Shown in pieces: positions 11,657 to 21,095 of a DNA stretch of 64,000 bases. The number at the start of each line of letters is the position of its first letter. Positions within the stretch are counted from its first letter, which is position 1. The notes under the pieces were generated by a model. It ran no database searches. It was not told the origin of the DNA and worked only from the letters and a program-made list of their open reading frames with translations. Origin of the DNA: Polaromonas sp. (lineage in GTDB: Bacteria > Pseudomonadota > Gammaproteobacteria > Burkholderiales > Burkholderiaceae_C); assembly GCF_030689685.1 (NCBI RefSeq), contig NZ_JAUYEY010000101.1, forward strand, positions 1 through 64,000. The letters are read 5' to 3'. The position numbers were made by a program, and so were the translations under genes.

Positions 11657-12505
11657 TTATAGCTTGAAGGGAACCACGAGCTGACGCTGCTCGCCCAAGC
11701 CCTCAATGCCCAAGGTCATGACATCGCCTTTTTTCAGGTACATCGGCGGCTTCATGCCCAGGCCGACGCCGGGCGGCGTGCCGGTGGTAATCACGTCGCC
11801 GGGTAGCAAGGTCATGAACTGGCTGCAGTAACTGACGATTTTGGCCACGCTGAAGATCATGGTCCTGGTGTTGCCAGTCTGCATGCGCGTGCCGTTGAGG
11901 TCCAGCCACATGGCGAGTTTCTGCGGATTCGGCACGTCGTCGCGCGTGACCAGCCACGGGCCCAGCGGGCCGAAGGTGTCGCAGCCCTTGCCCTTGTCCC
12001 AAGTGCCGCCACGCTCGATCTGGAACTCGCGCTCGCTGACATCGTTGATGGTGCAATAACCGGCGACAAAATTCAGCGCATCTTTTTGCGACACATAACG
12101 CGCGCGGCTGCCGATCACCACGCCGAGCTCGACCTCCCAGTCGCTCTTGACCGAGCCCTTGGGCAGCATCACCGCATCATTGGGCCCCTGGATGCAACTG
12201 GTGGCCTTCATGAACACCACGGGCTCGGGCGGTATCGGCAGGCCCGATTCGGCCGCGTGGTCGGCGTAGTTCAGGCCGATGGCGATGAACTTGCCCACAC
12301 CGGCCACCGGACTGCCCAGGCGCGGCGAACCCTTCACGAGCGGCAGCGTGGCCGTCTTGAGCCGGCGCAGCTTCGCCAGCGCGGCGTCGCCGAGCTGGTC
12401 CGGGCCGATGTCCTTGACCACCGCACTGAGGTCGCGCAGCTTGCCATCGGCATCGATGAGGCCGGGTTTTTCCTTGCCGGGATTGCCGTAACGAACGAGT
12501 TTCAT
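11657..12505 (-). CDS. Fumarylacetoacetate hydrolase (FAH) family protein
   Basis: MKLVRYGNPGKEKPGLIDADGKLRDL; IGLNYADHAAESGLPIP; VELGVVIG; GDVITTGTPPGVGLGMKPP. Confidence 0.92.
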   Translation of the reverse strand: MKLVRYGNPGKEKPGLIDADGKLRDLSAVVKDIGPDQLGDAALAKLRRLKTATLPLVKGSPRLGSPVAGVGKFIAIGLNYADHAAESGLPIPPEPVVFMKATSCIQGPNDAVMLPKGSVKSDWEVELGVVIGSRARYVSQKDALNFVAGYCTINDVSEREFQIERGGTWDKGKGCDTFGPLGPWLVTRDDVPNPQKLAMWLDLNGTRMQTGNTRTMIFSVAKIVSYCSQFMTLLPGDVITTGTPPGVGLGMKPPMYLKKGDVMTLGIEGLGEQRQLVVPFKL

Positions 12506-12528
12506 GATTTTCCTTCTGGTTAAACAAT

Positions 12529-13275
12529 TCAGTATGTGGAGCGGCCGCCCGAGAGGTCGAAGACCGCGCCGGTCGAAAAGGAACATTCTTCAGTGCACAG
12601 CCAGCCCACCATGGCAGCGACTTCTTCCGGCGTGCCGAAGCGGCCCATGGGGATTTTCGACAGCATGAAGGCAATGTGTTCGGCGCTCATCTGGTCAAAG
12701 ATTGCGGTCTTGACGGCGGCCGGCGTCACGCAGTTGACGCGAACGCCGGTGTCGGCGAGTTCCTTGCCCAGCGACTTGGTCAGCGCAATCACCGCGGCCT
12801 TGCTGGCGCTGTAGGCGCTGGCGTTCGGGTTGCCGTCTTTTCCAGCGACCGAGGCGATATTGACAATGCGGCCGTAGTTGCGGGCGCGCATCAGCGGAAC
12901 AATCTCGCGGCAGCAGTGAAACAAGCCGTTGAGGTTGACCTGCATCACCTGCTGCCAGGCCTCGGGCGGGTAGTCCCAGACCTTGACATTGGGGCCGGTG
13001 ACGCCGGCACTGTTGACCAGCACGTCGACAGCGTACGTGTGTGCCACCGTCTGCTGCACGGCGCGCACCACGCTGGCGTGGTCGCCCACATCGACCGCGA
13101 CCATGCGTACACCCGCACCGAGTTCCCCGGCCGCACGGGCCAGCGCATCGCTGTCCCGGTCCCACAGCGTCACGGTGGCGCCCGAAGCCAGCAGGCGCTG
13201 CGCAATTGCAAAGCCCAGGCCCGCCGCGCCGCCGGTGACCACCGCATGGCGGCTCGCCAGGTCAAGCTGGTTCAT
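12529..13275 (-). CDS. SDR family oxidoreductase
   Basis: VTGGAAGLGFAIAQRL; NSAGVTG; YSASKAAVIALTKSLGKELA. Confidence 0.92.
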   Translation of the reverse strand: MNQLDLASRHAVVTGGAAGLGFAIAQRLLASGATVTLWDRDSDALARAAGELGAGVRMVAVDVGDHASVVRAVQQTVAHTYAVDVLVNSAGVTGPNVKVWDYPPEAWQQVMQVNLNGLFHCCREIVPLMRARNYGRIVNIASVAGKDGNPNASAYSASKAAVIALTKSLGKELADTGVRVNCVTPAAVKTAIFDQMSAEHIAFMLSKIPMGRFGTPEEVAAMVGWLCTEECSFSTGAVFDLSGGRSTY

Positions 13276-14015
13276 ATCGTCATGCCGCCGTCGATGTTGT
13301 AGGACTGGCCGGTGACAAAGGCCGACTCATCGCTGGCCAGAAAAGTCACCAGCGGTGCGATTTCATGGGCCTGCGCAAGGCGGCCCATGGGCTGGCGCGC
13401 CACAAAGTTTTTGCGCGCCTCAACCGGGTCCTCAAACACATTGATGCGGTCTTGCAGCGACGGGGTATCGACCGTGCCGGGGCAGATGGCATTGCAGCGC
13501 ACGCCCTGCATCACGAAGTCAGCCGCCACACTTTTGGTCAGACCGATGACTGCAGCCTTGGACGCGCTGTAGATGAAGCGGCTTGGCAACCCTTTGATGC
13601 TGCAGACACTGGCCATGTTGATGATGCTGCCGCCGCCCTTGCCGTTGTTGTTGGCCAGCATTTTGGGCAGCGCCGCCTGGATGGTCCAGTACTGCGAGCG
13701 CACATTGAGGTTGAAGGCGAACTCCCACTCCTCGTCGGTGGCCTGCAGGATGGAGCCGGCATGCACAAAGCCGGCGCAGTTGAACAGCACATGCAGCGCC
13801 GGCATGTCGGCGATCACCCTGGCGATCGCCGCCTTGTCGAGCACATTGAGCGCCACGGCGTGGATGTTGGCCACCCCGTCATAAGCAGCCAGCAGCTTCT
13901 CGTTGACGTCGGTGGCCCAGACCTGCGCGCCTTCTGCCGCCATGGCCAGTGCGCTGGCTTTGCCGATGCCCTGCCCAGCGGCGGTGACCAGCGCGGTTTT
14001 TCCTTGAAGTCTCAT
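13272..14015 (-). CDS. SDR family oxidoreductase, resembling 2-keto-3-deoxy-sugar-acid dehydrogenases
   Basis: MRLQGKTALVTAAGQGIGKASALAMAAEGAQVWATDVNE; YSASKAAVIGLTKSVAADF; RCNAICPGTVDTPSLQDRI. Confidence 0.88.
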   Translation of the reverse strand: MRLQGKTALVTAAGQGIGKASALAMAAEGAQVWATDVNEKLLAAYDGVANIHAVALNVLDKAAIARVIADMPALHVLFNCAGFVHAGSILQATDEEWEFAFNLNVRSQYWTIQAALPKMLANNNGKGGGSIINMASVCSIKGLPSRFIYSASKAAVIGLTKSVAADFVMQGVRCNAICPGTVDTPSLQDRINVFEDPVEARKNFVARQPMGRLAQAHEIAPLVTFLASDESAFVTGQSYNIDGGMTI

Positions 14016-14107
14016 CTGTGTTTCCTTTGGGGATGCGATACGCCGACGGTCGGACAAGCCGCACAGGGTTTTGCCGGATACGGGTGCCGGGGAATTCATG
14101 GGATTAT

Positions 14108-14134
14108 GAATTGGCCTTACCACTTGTCCAATTC
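14108..14134. promoter_or_regulatory. Putative GntR operator in the divergent intergenic region
   Basis: 7-bp perfect inverted repeat gaattgg-N13-ccaattc between the SDR and gntR. Confidence 0.4.
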
Positions 14135-14165
14135 TGGCTAACCCTTAAGTTGCCATACCTCACCC

Positions 14166-14924
14166 ATGCCACTGCAAACCGTCGAGCCCCAACGCCTGTA
14201 CCGCCAGATTGCGGGGCAACTGCGCACGCTGATTGTGTCGGGCGAGTTTGCGGTGGGCACACGCTTGCCGGCGGAGCGAGACTTGGCACGGCAATTGGGG
14301 GTCAGCCGGCCGTCGGTGCGTGAAGCCCTGATTGCCATGGAAGTCGAGGGCTGGGTCGAAGTGCGCACCGGCTCGGGCGTGTATGTGCTGGACCGCAGCA
14401 GCCACGCTGCTGCAGCCGCTGCCAGTCGGCCGCAGATTGCCCCCGACGAATGGGGACCGCTGGAGCTGATACGCGCGCGCCGTGTGATTGAAGGTGAAAT
14501 CGCCTCGATCGCGGCGCTGCAGGCCAAACGCAAACACATCACCGCAATGACCAAGGCGCTGGAAGTCATGAAGAAGGACGCCAACCGCGGCGTGCTGCCA
14601 CTGGAAGGAGACCGGGCCTTTCACACAGCGATTGTCGAATCGTCGGACAACGTCGTGCTGATCGAAACCGTGCAGCGTTTCTGGGACTCGCGGCGCGGCC
14701 CGCTGTTCGAGCGGCTGGGTGGTTACTTTGAAAACATGGAGTCCTGGTGCGCCGCCATCAGCGAGCACGAAGCCATTTTGCAGGCGGTGCGCGACCACGA
14801 CGCTGCGGCCGCCCGCCTGGCCATGCATGCCCACATGGACAACTCGCACACCCGTTTCAGCGTGAGCTGGCGCCAGGCGCGGCAGCTCAAGGAGCCTTTT
14901 GCCAGCCTGGCGAAGACCGGGTGA
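14166..14924 (+). CDS. GntR family regulator (FadR subfamily)
   Basis: LYRQIAGQLRTLIVSGEFAVGTRLPAERDLARQLGVSRPSVREALIAMEVEGWVEVRTGSGVYV plus FCD-like C-terminal domain. Confidence 0.92.
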   Translation: MPLQTVEPQRLYRQIAGQLRTLIVSGEFAVGTRLPAERDLARQLGVSRPSVREALIAMEVEGWVEVRTGSGVYVLDRSSHAAAAAASRPQIAPDEWGPLELIRARRVIEGEIASIAALQAKRKHITAMTKALEVMKKDANRGVLPLEGDRAFHTAIVESSDNVVLIETVQRFWDSRRGPLFERLGGYFENMESWCAAISEHEAILQAVRDHDAAAARLAMHAHMDNSHTRFSVSWRQARQLKEPFASLAKTG

Positions 14925-14935
14925 CCCATGAACCG

Positions 14936-14960
14936 CGATGTACGGCTGGCTTGTACATCG
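14936..14960. promoter_or_regulatory. Inverted repeat between gntR and dctP (candidate operator or hairpin)
   Basis: 8-bp perfect arms cgatgtac-ggctggctt-gtacatcg. Confidence 0.45.
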
Positions 14961-14999
14961 TTTCCCTTTGAAGCCAGTAAACCACCAAGAGGAGACACC

Positions 15000-15998
15000 A
15001 TGAAAGCACTGACAAGAAAACAATTTGCTATTAAAACAATAGCTGCTTGCGCCATATTTGCGGGGGTTACAGCCACTTTTGGCGTAGCAAATGCCCAAAC
15101 CAAACTGAAATGGGCCCACGTGTATGAAACCTCCGAGCCCTACCACAAGTGGTCGGTCTGGGCCGGTGAAGAGTTCAAGAAACGCACCAACGGCAAGTAT
15201 GAAATCCAGGTTTTTCCGGCCTCCAGCCTGGGCAAGGAAAGCGACATCAACCAGGGCCTGCAACTGGGCACGGTGGACATCATCCTGACGGGCGCCTCTT
15301 TCGCCTCCAACTCCTACCCGCGCCTGGCCGTCAGCTACTACCCCTTCACCTTCCGCGATGCCGACCACGTGATCAAGTATGGCAAAAGCGACGTGTTCAA
15401 GGAGTTGACCGAAGGCTACAAAAAAGCCACCGGCAACACCGTGACCGCCCTGACCTACTACGGCGCGCGCCATGCCACCAGCAACAAACTGTTCAAGAAC
15501 TGCGACGAGATGAAGGGCATCAAGATGCGCGTGCCGGATTCCCCGGCCTACACCGCCCTGCCACGCGCCTGCGGCGCCAACCCGACGCCGATTGCCTTTG
15601 CCGAGGTCTACCTGGCGCTGCAGAACGGCACCGTGGATGCACAGGAAAACCCGCTGCCCACCATTGAAGCCAAGAAGTTCTATGAGGTGCAGAAAAACAT
15701 CATCCTGACCGGCCACATCGCCGACGCCCTGCTGACCGTGATTGCACCCAGCCTCTGGGGCAAGCTGTCGCCGGCCGAGCAGAAGATCCTGTCTGACGTG
15801 ACGCAGGAAGCCGCGGTCAACGCCACCAACGACATCAGGAAGCGCGAAGGCGAGCTGGTCGAGGAGTTCAAGAAGAAAGGCAACAACGTCGTGACGGTGG
15901 ACCGTGCCGACTTCCAGCAGCGCGTGCTCAAGGCCATCACCTTCGAGTCCATGAAACTGGACAAGAAGGACTGGGACCGCGTGGTAAATATCAAATAA
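15000..15998 (+). CDS. TRAP transporter substrate-binding protein (DctP family)
   Basis: Signal peptide then KLKWAHVYETSEPYHKWSVWAGEEFKKRTNGKYEIQVFPASSLG; FAEVYLALQNGTVDAQENPLPTI. Confidence 0.93.
   Translation: MKALTRKQFAIKTIAACAIFAGVTATFGVANAQTKLKWAHVYETSEPYHKWSVWAGEEFKKRTNGKYEIQVFPASSLGKESDINQGLQLGTVDIILTGASFASNSYPRLAVSYYPFTFRDADHVIKYGKSDVFKELTEGYKKATGNTVTALTYYGARHATSNKLFKNCDEMKGIKMRVPDSPAYTALPRACGANPTPIAFAEVYLALQNGTVDAQENPLPTIEAKKFYEVQKNIILTGHIADALLTVIAPSLWGKLSPAEQKILSDVTQEAAVNATNDIRKREGELVEEFKKKGNNVVTVDRADFQQRVLKAITFESMKLDKKDWDRVVNIK
15027..15052 (+). repeat. Dispersed repeat A, copy 2, inside dctP signal-peptide codons
   Basis: gctattaaaacaatagctgcttgcgc. Confidence 0.82.
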
Positions 15999-16075
15999 CC
16001 CCCCGAAGCGGCTCACTGCCGTGAGCCGCCTCCCCCAGGGGGCGACACCAGCGGCCCGGCAAAGCCGTCTCCGTG
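15998..16075 (-). repeat. Dispersed intergenic repeat B, copy 3 (inverted)
   Basis: ccccgaagcggctcactgccgtgagccgcctcccccagggggcgacaccagcggcccggcaaagccg; reverse complement resembles copies 1 and 2. Confidence 0.75.
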
Positions 16076-16113
16076 CTGTCCTGTCTTTTGATTAGTAACT
16101 TGCAGGCATATCC

Positions 16114-16686
16114 ATGACCCCATCAATTGACGAGATGGCCCCCGTGATGGGGGCCGACGGCGAGTTCCACGCGCAGGACGAAGCCGTGGACCTCTCTGGC
16201 ACCACACTGGAAGGCTGGGTGGCGCTGGGCTTCTTCTGGATCCTGGGCGCTACGGTGTTCTACCAGTTCTTCACCCGCTACGTGTTGAACGATTCGGCCG
16301 CCTGGACCGAGGAGATCGCGCGTTACCTGCTGATCGCCGTGGTGTTCACCGGCGCCACCATCGGCGTGATCAAGAACAACCACATCCAGGTCGACTTTTT
16401 CTACAAGTTCATGCCCAGGCCGGTGAGCCGTGCGATGGCGACGGTGGTGGATCTGGTGCGCATCGGCTTCTTCGCGGTCGCCACCGTTCTGACCGGGATG
16501 ATGATGCTCAAGCTCGGCAGCAATTCGCGCATGACCATGGTCGATCTGCCGATGAACTGGATCTACGGTATCTGCATGCTCGGCTTTGCCGCCATGACCT
16601 TCCGCTCGGTACAGATTGCGCTGTTTCACCGAAGGCGCGGCTACAGCGTCCTGGAGCGCCCCGAGTCCTCGATGGACGACAAATAA
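16114..16686 (+). CDS. TRAP transporter small permease (DctQ family)
   Basis: FYQFFTRYVLNDSAAWTEEIARYLLIAVVFTGATIGVIKNNHIQVDFFYKF; lies between DctP and DctM. Confidence 0.92.
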   Translation: MTPSIDEMAPVMGADGEFHAQDEAVDLSGTTLEGWVALGFFWILGATVFYQFFTRYVLNDSAAWTEEIARYLLIAVVFTGATIGVIKNNHIQVDFFYKFMPRPVSRAMATVVDLVRIGFFAVATVLTGMMMLKLGSNSRMTMVDLPMNWIYGICMLGFAAMTFRSVQIALFHRRRGYSVLERPESSMDDK

Positions 16687-16698
16687 CACACATCCACC

Positions 16699-18093
16699 AT
16701 GCTCAAAATCATTTTTCTCCTGCTCATGAGCGGCGGCATCCCGGTCGCCATCGCGATGGCCGGCTCTTCGCTGATCTACATCTGGTGGACCGGCAACCTG
16801 CCCAGCTTTGTGGTGATCCACCGCATGGTCAGCGGCATCGACAGCTTCCCGCTGCTGGCTGTGCCCTTCTTTATCCTGGCTGGCAACCTGATGAACAATG
16901 CCGGCATCACCAACCGCATCTACAACTATGCGCTGGCGCTGGTGGGCTGGATGAAAGGCGGGCTGGGCCATGTCAACGTGGTCGGCTCGGTGGTGTTTGC
17001 CGGCATGAGCGGCACGGCGATTGCCGACGCGGCGGGTCTGGGCACCATCGAAATCAAGGCCATGACGGAGCACGGCTACAGCAAGGAATTTGCCGTCGGC
17101 GTGACGGCCGCATCGGCCACGCTGGGCCCCATCATCCCGCCCAGTCTGCCGTTTGTGATCTACGGCATGATGGCCAACGTCAGCGTGGGCGCCCTCTTCC
17201 TGGCCGGCATCCTGCCGGGCCTGCTGATGGCCCTGCTCATGATGCTGACGGTGGCGTATTTTGCGCACCGCAACGGCTGGGGCGCCGACGTCAAGTTTGA
17301 ATGGCCGCGCGTGATCAAGGCCCTGGCCGAAACCCTGGTCGTCGCTGGCTGGCCGCTGGTGTTGTGGCTGCTGATCGTCAAGGCCGGGTTTCCGGCGCAG
17401 ATCACGGTGTTCGCCGGATTGATTGTCCTTTTTGCCGCTGACAAATTCTTCAAATTCCAGGCGGTGTTACCCATCATGACGCCGGTGCTGCTGATAGGCG
17501 GCATGACCACCGGCATCTTCACGCCCACCGAAGGCGCGATTGCCGCCTGCCTGTGGGCCATGGTGCTGGGCTTCGCCTGGTACCGCACGCTGAACTGGAA
17601 GATGTTCATCAAGGTCTCGCTGGACACCGTGGAAACCACGGCCACGGTGCTGTTCATCGTCGCCGCCGCCAGCATTTTCGGCTGGATGCTGACCGCCACC
17701 GGCGTGACGGCGGCGATCTCGGAGTGGGTGCTGGGTTTTACCAAGGAGCCCTGGGTCTTTCTGCTGCTGGCCAACCTATTGATGCTGTTTGTCGGCTGCT
17801 TCCTCGAACCCACGGCCGCCATCACCATCCTCGTGCCCATCCTGGTACCGATCTGCCAGCAGCTGGGCATAGACCTCGTTCACTTCGGCCTGGTGATGGT
17901 GCTCAACCTCATGATCGGCCTGCTGCACCCGCCCATGGGCATGGTGCTGTTTGTGCTTGCGCGGGTGGCCAGGCTCTCGGTGGAGCGCACGACGATGGCC
18001 ATCCTGCCGTGGCTGGTGCCCCTGCTGGGCTCGCTGGTCATCATCACCTACTTCCCCAAGCTGGTGTTATGGCTGCCGAAGATGTTTTACTGA
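16699..18093 (+). CDS. TRAP transporter large permease (DctM family)
   Basis: VPFFILAGNLMNNAGITNRI; MSGTAIADAAGLGTIEIKAM; LGPIIPPSLPFVIYG; LEPTAAITILVPIL. Confidence 0.95.
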   Translation: MLKIIFLLLMSGGIPVAIAMAGSSLIYIWWTGNLPSFVVIHRMVSGIDSFPLLAVPFFILAGNLMNNAGITNRIYNYALALVGWMKGGLGHVNVVGSVVFAGMSGTAIADAAGLGTIEIKAMTEHGYSKEFAVGVTAASATLGPIIPPSLPFVIYGMMANVSVGALFLAGILPGLLMALLMMLTVAYFAHRNGWGADVKFEWPRVIKALAETLVVAGWPLVLWLLIVKAGFPAQITVFAGLIVLFAADKFFKFQAVLPIMTPVLLIGGMTTGIFTPTEGAIAACLWAMVLGFAWYRTLNWKMFIKVSLDTVETTATVLFIVAAASIFGWMLTATGVTAAISEWVLGFTKEPWVFLLLANLLMLFVGCFLEPTAAITILVPILVPICQQLGIDLVHFGLVMVLNLMIGLLHPPMGMVLFVLARVARLSVERTTMAILPWLVPLLGSLVIITYFPKLVLWLPKMFY

Positions 18094-18268
18094 AAGACTG
18101 ACGGCCATGCCAGCCAAGCCCAGCGATACAACCGACGCGGCGCTCAGCTACGCGGCTGTCCCCCGACCTGCGGCCTCCTCCTTGATGCCGCTGCGCCGAG
18201 CGCCGCACCGGCATGATCCGGCGGGCCCAGCAGCTTATCGTGCCACGCGAGCCAACCCCATCACCCGA

Positions 18269-18367
18269 TTGGGAGGTTGGGGCGGGTGGCGAAGCGAAAT
18301 CAAGGAGGAGCAGTGGCCATAAGCCACGCGGGGGACATTCGCGTAGCCATCCGCCCCAACCTCCCAA
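18269..18367. repeat. Intergenic inverted-repeat element with internal small hairpin
   Basis: 17-bp perfect arms ttgggaggttggggcgg (18269-18285) / ccgccccaacctcccaa (18351-18367), about 22 bp with one mismatch; internal gtggc-cataa-gccac hairpin. Confidence 0.75.
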
Positions 18368-18425
18368 GCTGGAACTGCAGAACCATGCCCTGATTTTGAA
18401 ACTCACATCACCATTGCCCAAACCT

Positions 18426-19952
18426 ATGACCCCCTTCATACGACTTCATCCCGCCGACGATGTGCTCATCGCCAGATCACAACTGGTGGGTGGCGCGCAG
18501 GCCGAAAACGTCACCGTACGCGGCCTGATCCCGCCGGGCCACAAGGTTGCTACCCGTGCCATTGCGGCCGGCGAACCGGTGCGGCGCTACAACCAGATCA
18601 TCGGTTTTGCCAGCCAGCCGATTGCGGCGGGCGAACATGTGCACACGCACAACCTCGACATGGGCCCGGACAAGGGCGACTTTGCGCGCGACTATGCCTA
18701 TGGCGCGGACGTCAAGCCTGCGCCGACCCGGCGGGAGGCGACTTTCATGGGTATCAAACGTGCCGATGGCCGCGTCGCGACGCGCAACTACATAGGCGTG
18801 CTGACCAGCGTGAACTGCTCGGCCACCGCCGCGCGCGCGATCGCTGATCACTTTTCGCGCCAGACCAACCCGTCGGCGCTGGCGGCGTTTCCGAATGTCG
18901 ACGGCGTGGTCGCGCTGACGCACGGCACCGGCTGCGGCATGGACGACAAGGGCATGGGCATGCAGATCCTGGAACGCACGCTGACCGGCTACGCCACCCA
19001 CGCCAACTTTGCCGCGGTGCTGGTGGTCGGCCTGGGCTGCGAGGCCAACCAGATCAATGCCTGGCTGGCGCACAGCGCGCTGCGCGAAGGCGACAACTTC
19101 CGCGTCTTCAACATCCAGGACACCGGCGGCACCCGCAAGACGGTGGACAAAGGCATCAGCCTGATCAAGGAGATGCTGCCGCGCGCCAACGACATCAAAC
19201 GCGAGCCCTGCAGCGCGGCCCACATCACCATCGGCCTGCAGTGCGGCGGCTCCGACGGCTATTCCGGCATCAGCGCGAACCCGGCGCTGGGCGCGGCGGT
19301 GGACCTGCTGGTGGCCCACGGCGGCACCGCCATCCTGTCGGAGACGCCCGAGGTTTACGGCGCCGAACATTTGCTGACGCGCCGCGCCGTCAAACGCGAG
19401 GTCGGCGAAAAGCTGGTTGAACGCATCAAGTGGTGGGAGCACTACACCGAGATCAACGGCGGCGAGATGAACAACAACCCCTCGCCCGGCAACAAGGCCG
19501 GCGGCCTGACCACCATTCTCGAAAAATCGCTGGGCGCCGTAGCCAAGGGCGGCACCAGCAACCTCGAGGCGGTCTACGAATACGCCGAAGCGGTGGGCGC
19601 GCATGGCTTTGTCTACATGGACACGCCGGGTTACGACCCGGTCAGTGCTACCGGCCAGGTGGCCGGCGGCGCCAACCTGATCTGCTTTACCACCGGCCGC
19701 GGCTCGGCTTACGGCTGCGCGCCCTCGCCTTCCCTGAAGCTGGCGACCAACTCGGCCCTGTGGCGCAAGCAGGAAGAAGACATGGACATCAACTGCGGCG
19801 AAATCATCGACGGCGCCAGCACGGTGGCCGAGATGGGCCAGCGCATCTTCGAGCTGGTGCTGGCGACGGCGTCCGGCGACAAAAGCAAAAGCGAGGCGCA
19901 CGGTTATGGGCAAAACGAGTTTGTGCCCTGGCAGGTCGGCGCCGTGATGTAA
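18426..19952 (+). CDS. UxaA-family altronate dehydratase-like protein (SAF + C-terminal domain)
   Basis: MTPFIRLHPADDVLIARSQL...GHKVATRAIAAGEPVRRYNQIIGFA; MGIKRADGRVATRNYIGVLTSVNCSATAARAIADHF; GTGCGMDDKG; LQCGGSDGYSGISANPALGAAVDLL. Confidence 0.93.
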   Translation: MTPFIRLHPADDVLIARSQLVGGAQAENVTVRGLIPPGHKVATRAIAAGEPVRRYNQIIGFASQPIAAGEHVHTHNLDMGPDKGDFARDYAYGADVKPAPTRREATFMGIKRADGRVATRNYIGVLTSVNCSATAARAIADHFSRQTNPSALAAFPNVDGVVALTHGTGCGMDDKGMGMQILERTLTGYATHANFAAVLVVGLGCEANQINAWLAHSALREGDNFRVFNIQDTGGTRKTVDKGISLIKEMLPRANDIKREPCSAAHITIGLQCGGSDGYSGISANPALGAAVDLLVAHGGTAILSETPEVYGAEHLLTRRAVKREVGEKLVERIKWWEHYTEINGGEMNNNPSPGNKAGGLTTILEKSLGAVAKGGTSNLEAVYEYAEAVGAHGFVYMDTPGYDPVSATGQVAGGANLICFTTGRGSAYGCAPSPSLKLATNSALWRKQEEDMDINCGEIIDGASTVAEMGQRIFELVLATASGDKSKSEAHGYGQNEFVPWQVGAVM

Positions 19953-19965
19953 ACAGCCATTCTTT

Positions 19966-21030
19966 ATGCAAAAAATACTTCCAGCCCTCGCCCTGCAAGC
20001 GCAGGTAGCTACTGTTTTGATAGCGGCCGGCAGCAGCGACGAAGAAGCCAGCGCTGTCGCCGCCAACCTCGTCTTCGCCAACCTGAGCGGCCACGACTCC
20101 CACGGCGTCGGCATGTTGCCGCGTTATGTGGACGCGGTGCTCGAGGGCGGGCTGATCCCCAACAATAGCCTGCGCGTGCTGCTGGACACCGGTTCGCTGC
20201 TCACGCTGGACGGCCAGCGCGGTTACGGCCAGGTGGTCGGCCAGCTGGCCATGGCGCTCGGCATGGAACGCGCCAAAACCCACGGCAGCTGCATCATGAC
20301 GCTGGCCAATTCGCACCACCTGGGCCGCATCGGCCACTTTGCCGAGATGGCGGTGGCGCAAGGCCTGGTCTCCATGCACTTCGTCAACGTGTTGTCGCGC
20401 CCGGTGGTCGCGCCTTTCGGCGGCGCCGACGGGCGTTATGGCACCAACCCCTGCTGCATCGGCATTCCGCTAGCGGGGCGTGAACCCTTCATCCTCGATT
20501 TCGCCACCAGCCGCGTTGCGCAAGGCAAGATGCGCGTCGCCCACAACGAAGGCCAGCAGGTAGCACCCGGCATGCTGATCGACGAGTTTGGCCGCGCCAC
20601 CACCAACCCCGGCGTGGTGGTGGTGCCACAGAGCAATGGCCTGTTCGGTGCGCTGATGGCGTTTGGTGAACACAAGGGTTACGGTATGGCGGTTGCCTGC
20701 GAACTGCTGGGCGGGGCGCTGACCGGCAGCGGCACTGCGCACAAACCGGCCGACCCAGCCATACGCGCCGTCATCAACGGCATGCTGACCATCCTGATCG
20801 ATCCGGCCAAGCTGGGCACCCAGGCCAGTTTCGAGCAGGAGGCGTTGGCTTTTGCCGACTGGCTCAAAGCCGCACCGGCCGCACCCGGCACCGACGCCGT
20901 GCTCATCGCCGGCGACCCGGAGCGCGCCAAACGCCTGCAGCGCCAGGACAGCGGCATAGAGGTCGACAAGGAGACCTGGCGGGAAATCGTGGCGGCCGGC
21001 CGCAAGGTCGGTGTGTCGCTGCCGGAGTGA
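19966..21030 (+). CDS. Ldh family (malate/L-lactate/ureidoglycolate-type) oxidoreductase
   Basis: NLVFANLSGHDSHGVGMLPRYVDAVLEGG; GYGQVVGQLAMALGMERAKTHG; FGGADGRYGTNPCCIGIP; GEHKGYGMAVACELLGGALTG. Confidence 0.92.
   Translation: MQKILPALALQAQVATVLIAAGSSDEEASAVAANLVFANLSGHDSHGVGMLPRYVDAVLEGGLIPNNSLRVLLDTGSLLTLDGQRGYGQVVGQLAMALGMERAKTHGSCIMTLANSHHLGRIGHFAEMAVAQGLVSMHFVNVLSRPVVAPFGGADGRYGTNPCCIGIPLAGREPFILDFATSRVAQGKMRVAHNEGQQVAPGMLIDEFGRATTNPGVVVVPQSNGLFGALMAFGEHKGYGMAVACELLGGALTGSGTAHKPADPAIRAVINGMLTILIDPAKLGTQASFEQEALAFADWLKAAPAAPGTDAVLIAGDPERAKRLQRQDSGIEVDKETWREIVAAGRKVGVSLPE
20001..20024 (-). repeat. Dispersed repeat A, copy 3, inside the Ldh-family N-terminal codons
   Basis: gcaggtagctactgttttgatagc, reverse complement GCTATCAAAACAGTAGCTACCTGC. 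Confidence 0.75.
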
Positions 21031-21040
21031 GCTCCGGTTT

Positions 21041-21095
21041 TACTATGAAATTGATAGCTGTCTGCCCATGCCACGCATGGGCTGGAAGCCAAAAT
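21041..21095 (+). repeat. Dispersed repeat A, copy 4 (longer, intergenic)
   Basis: tactatgaaattgatagctgtctgcccatgccacgcatgggctggaagccaaaatgatt. Confidence 0.78.

Noticed and set aside
14160-16016. 618 aa minus-strand ORF opposite gntR and dctP
   Set aside because: Antisense shadow ORF from GC-rich codon usage; no recognisable domain and plus-strand genes are clear.
18044-18439. 131 aa minus-strand ORF in the dctM-uxaA gap
   Set aside because: Coincides with the inverted-repeat element and overlaps gene ends; W/R/G-rich, not protein-like.
18477-20114. 545 aa minus-strand ORF
   Set aside because: Antisense to the UxaA-family gene; no domain signature.
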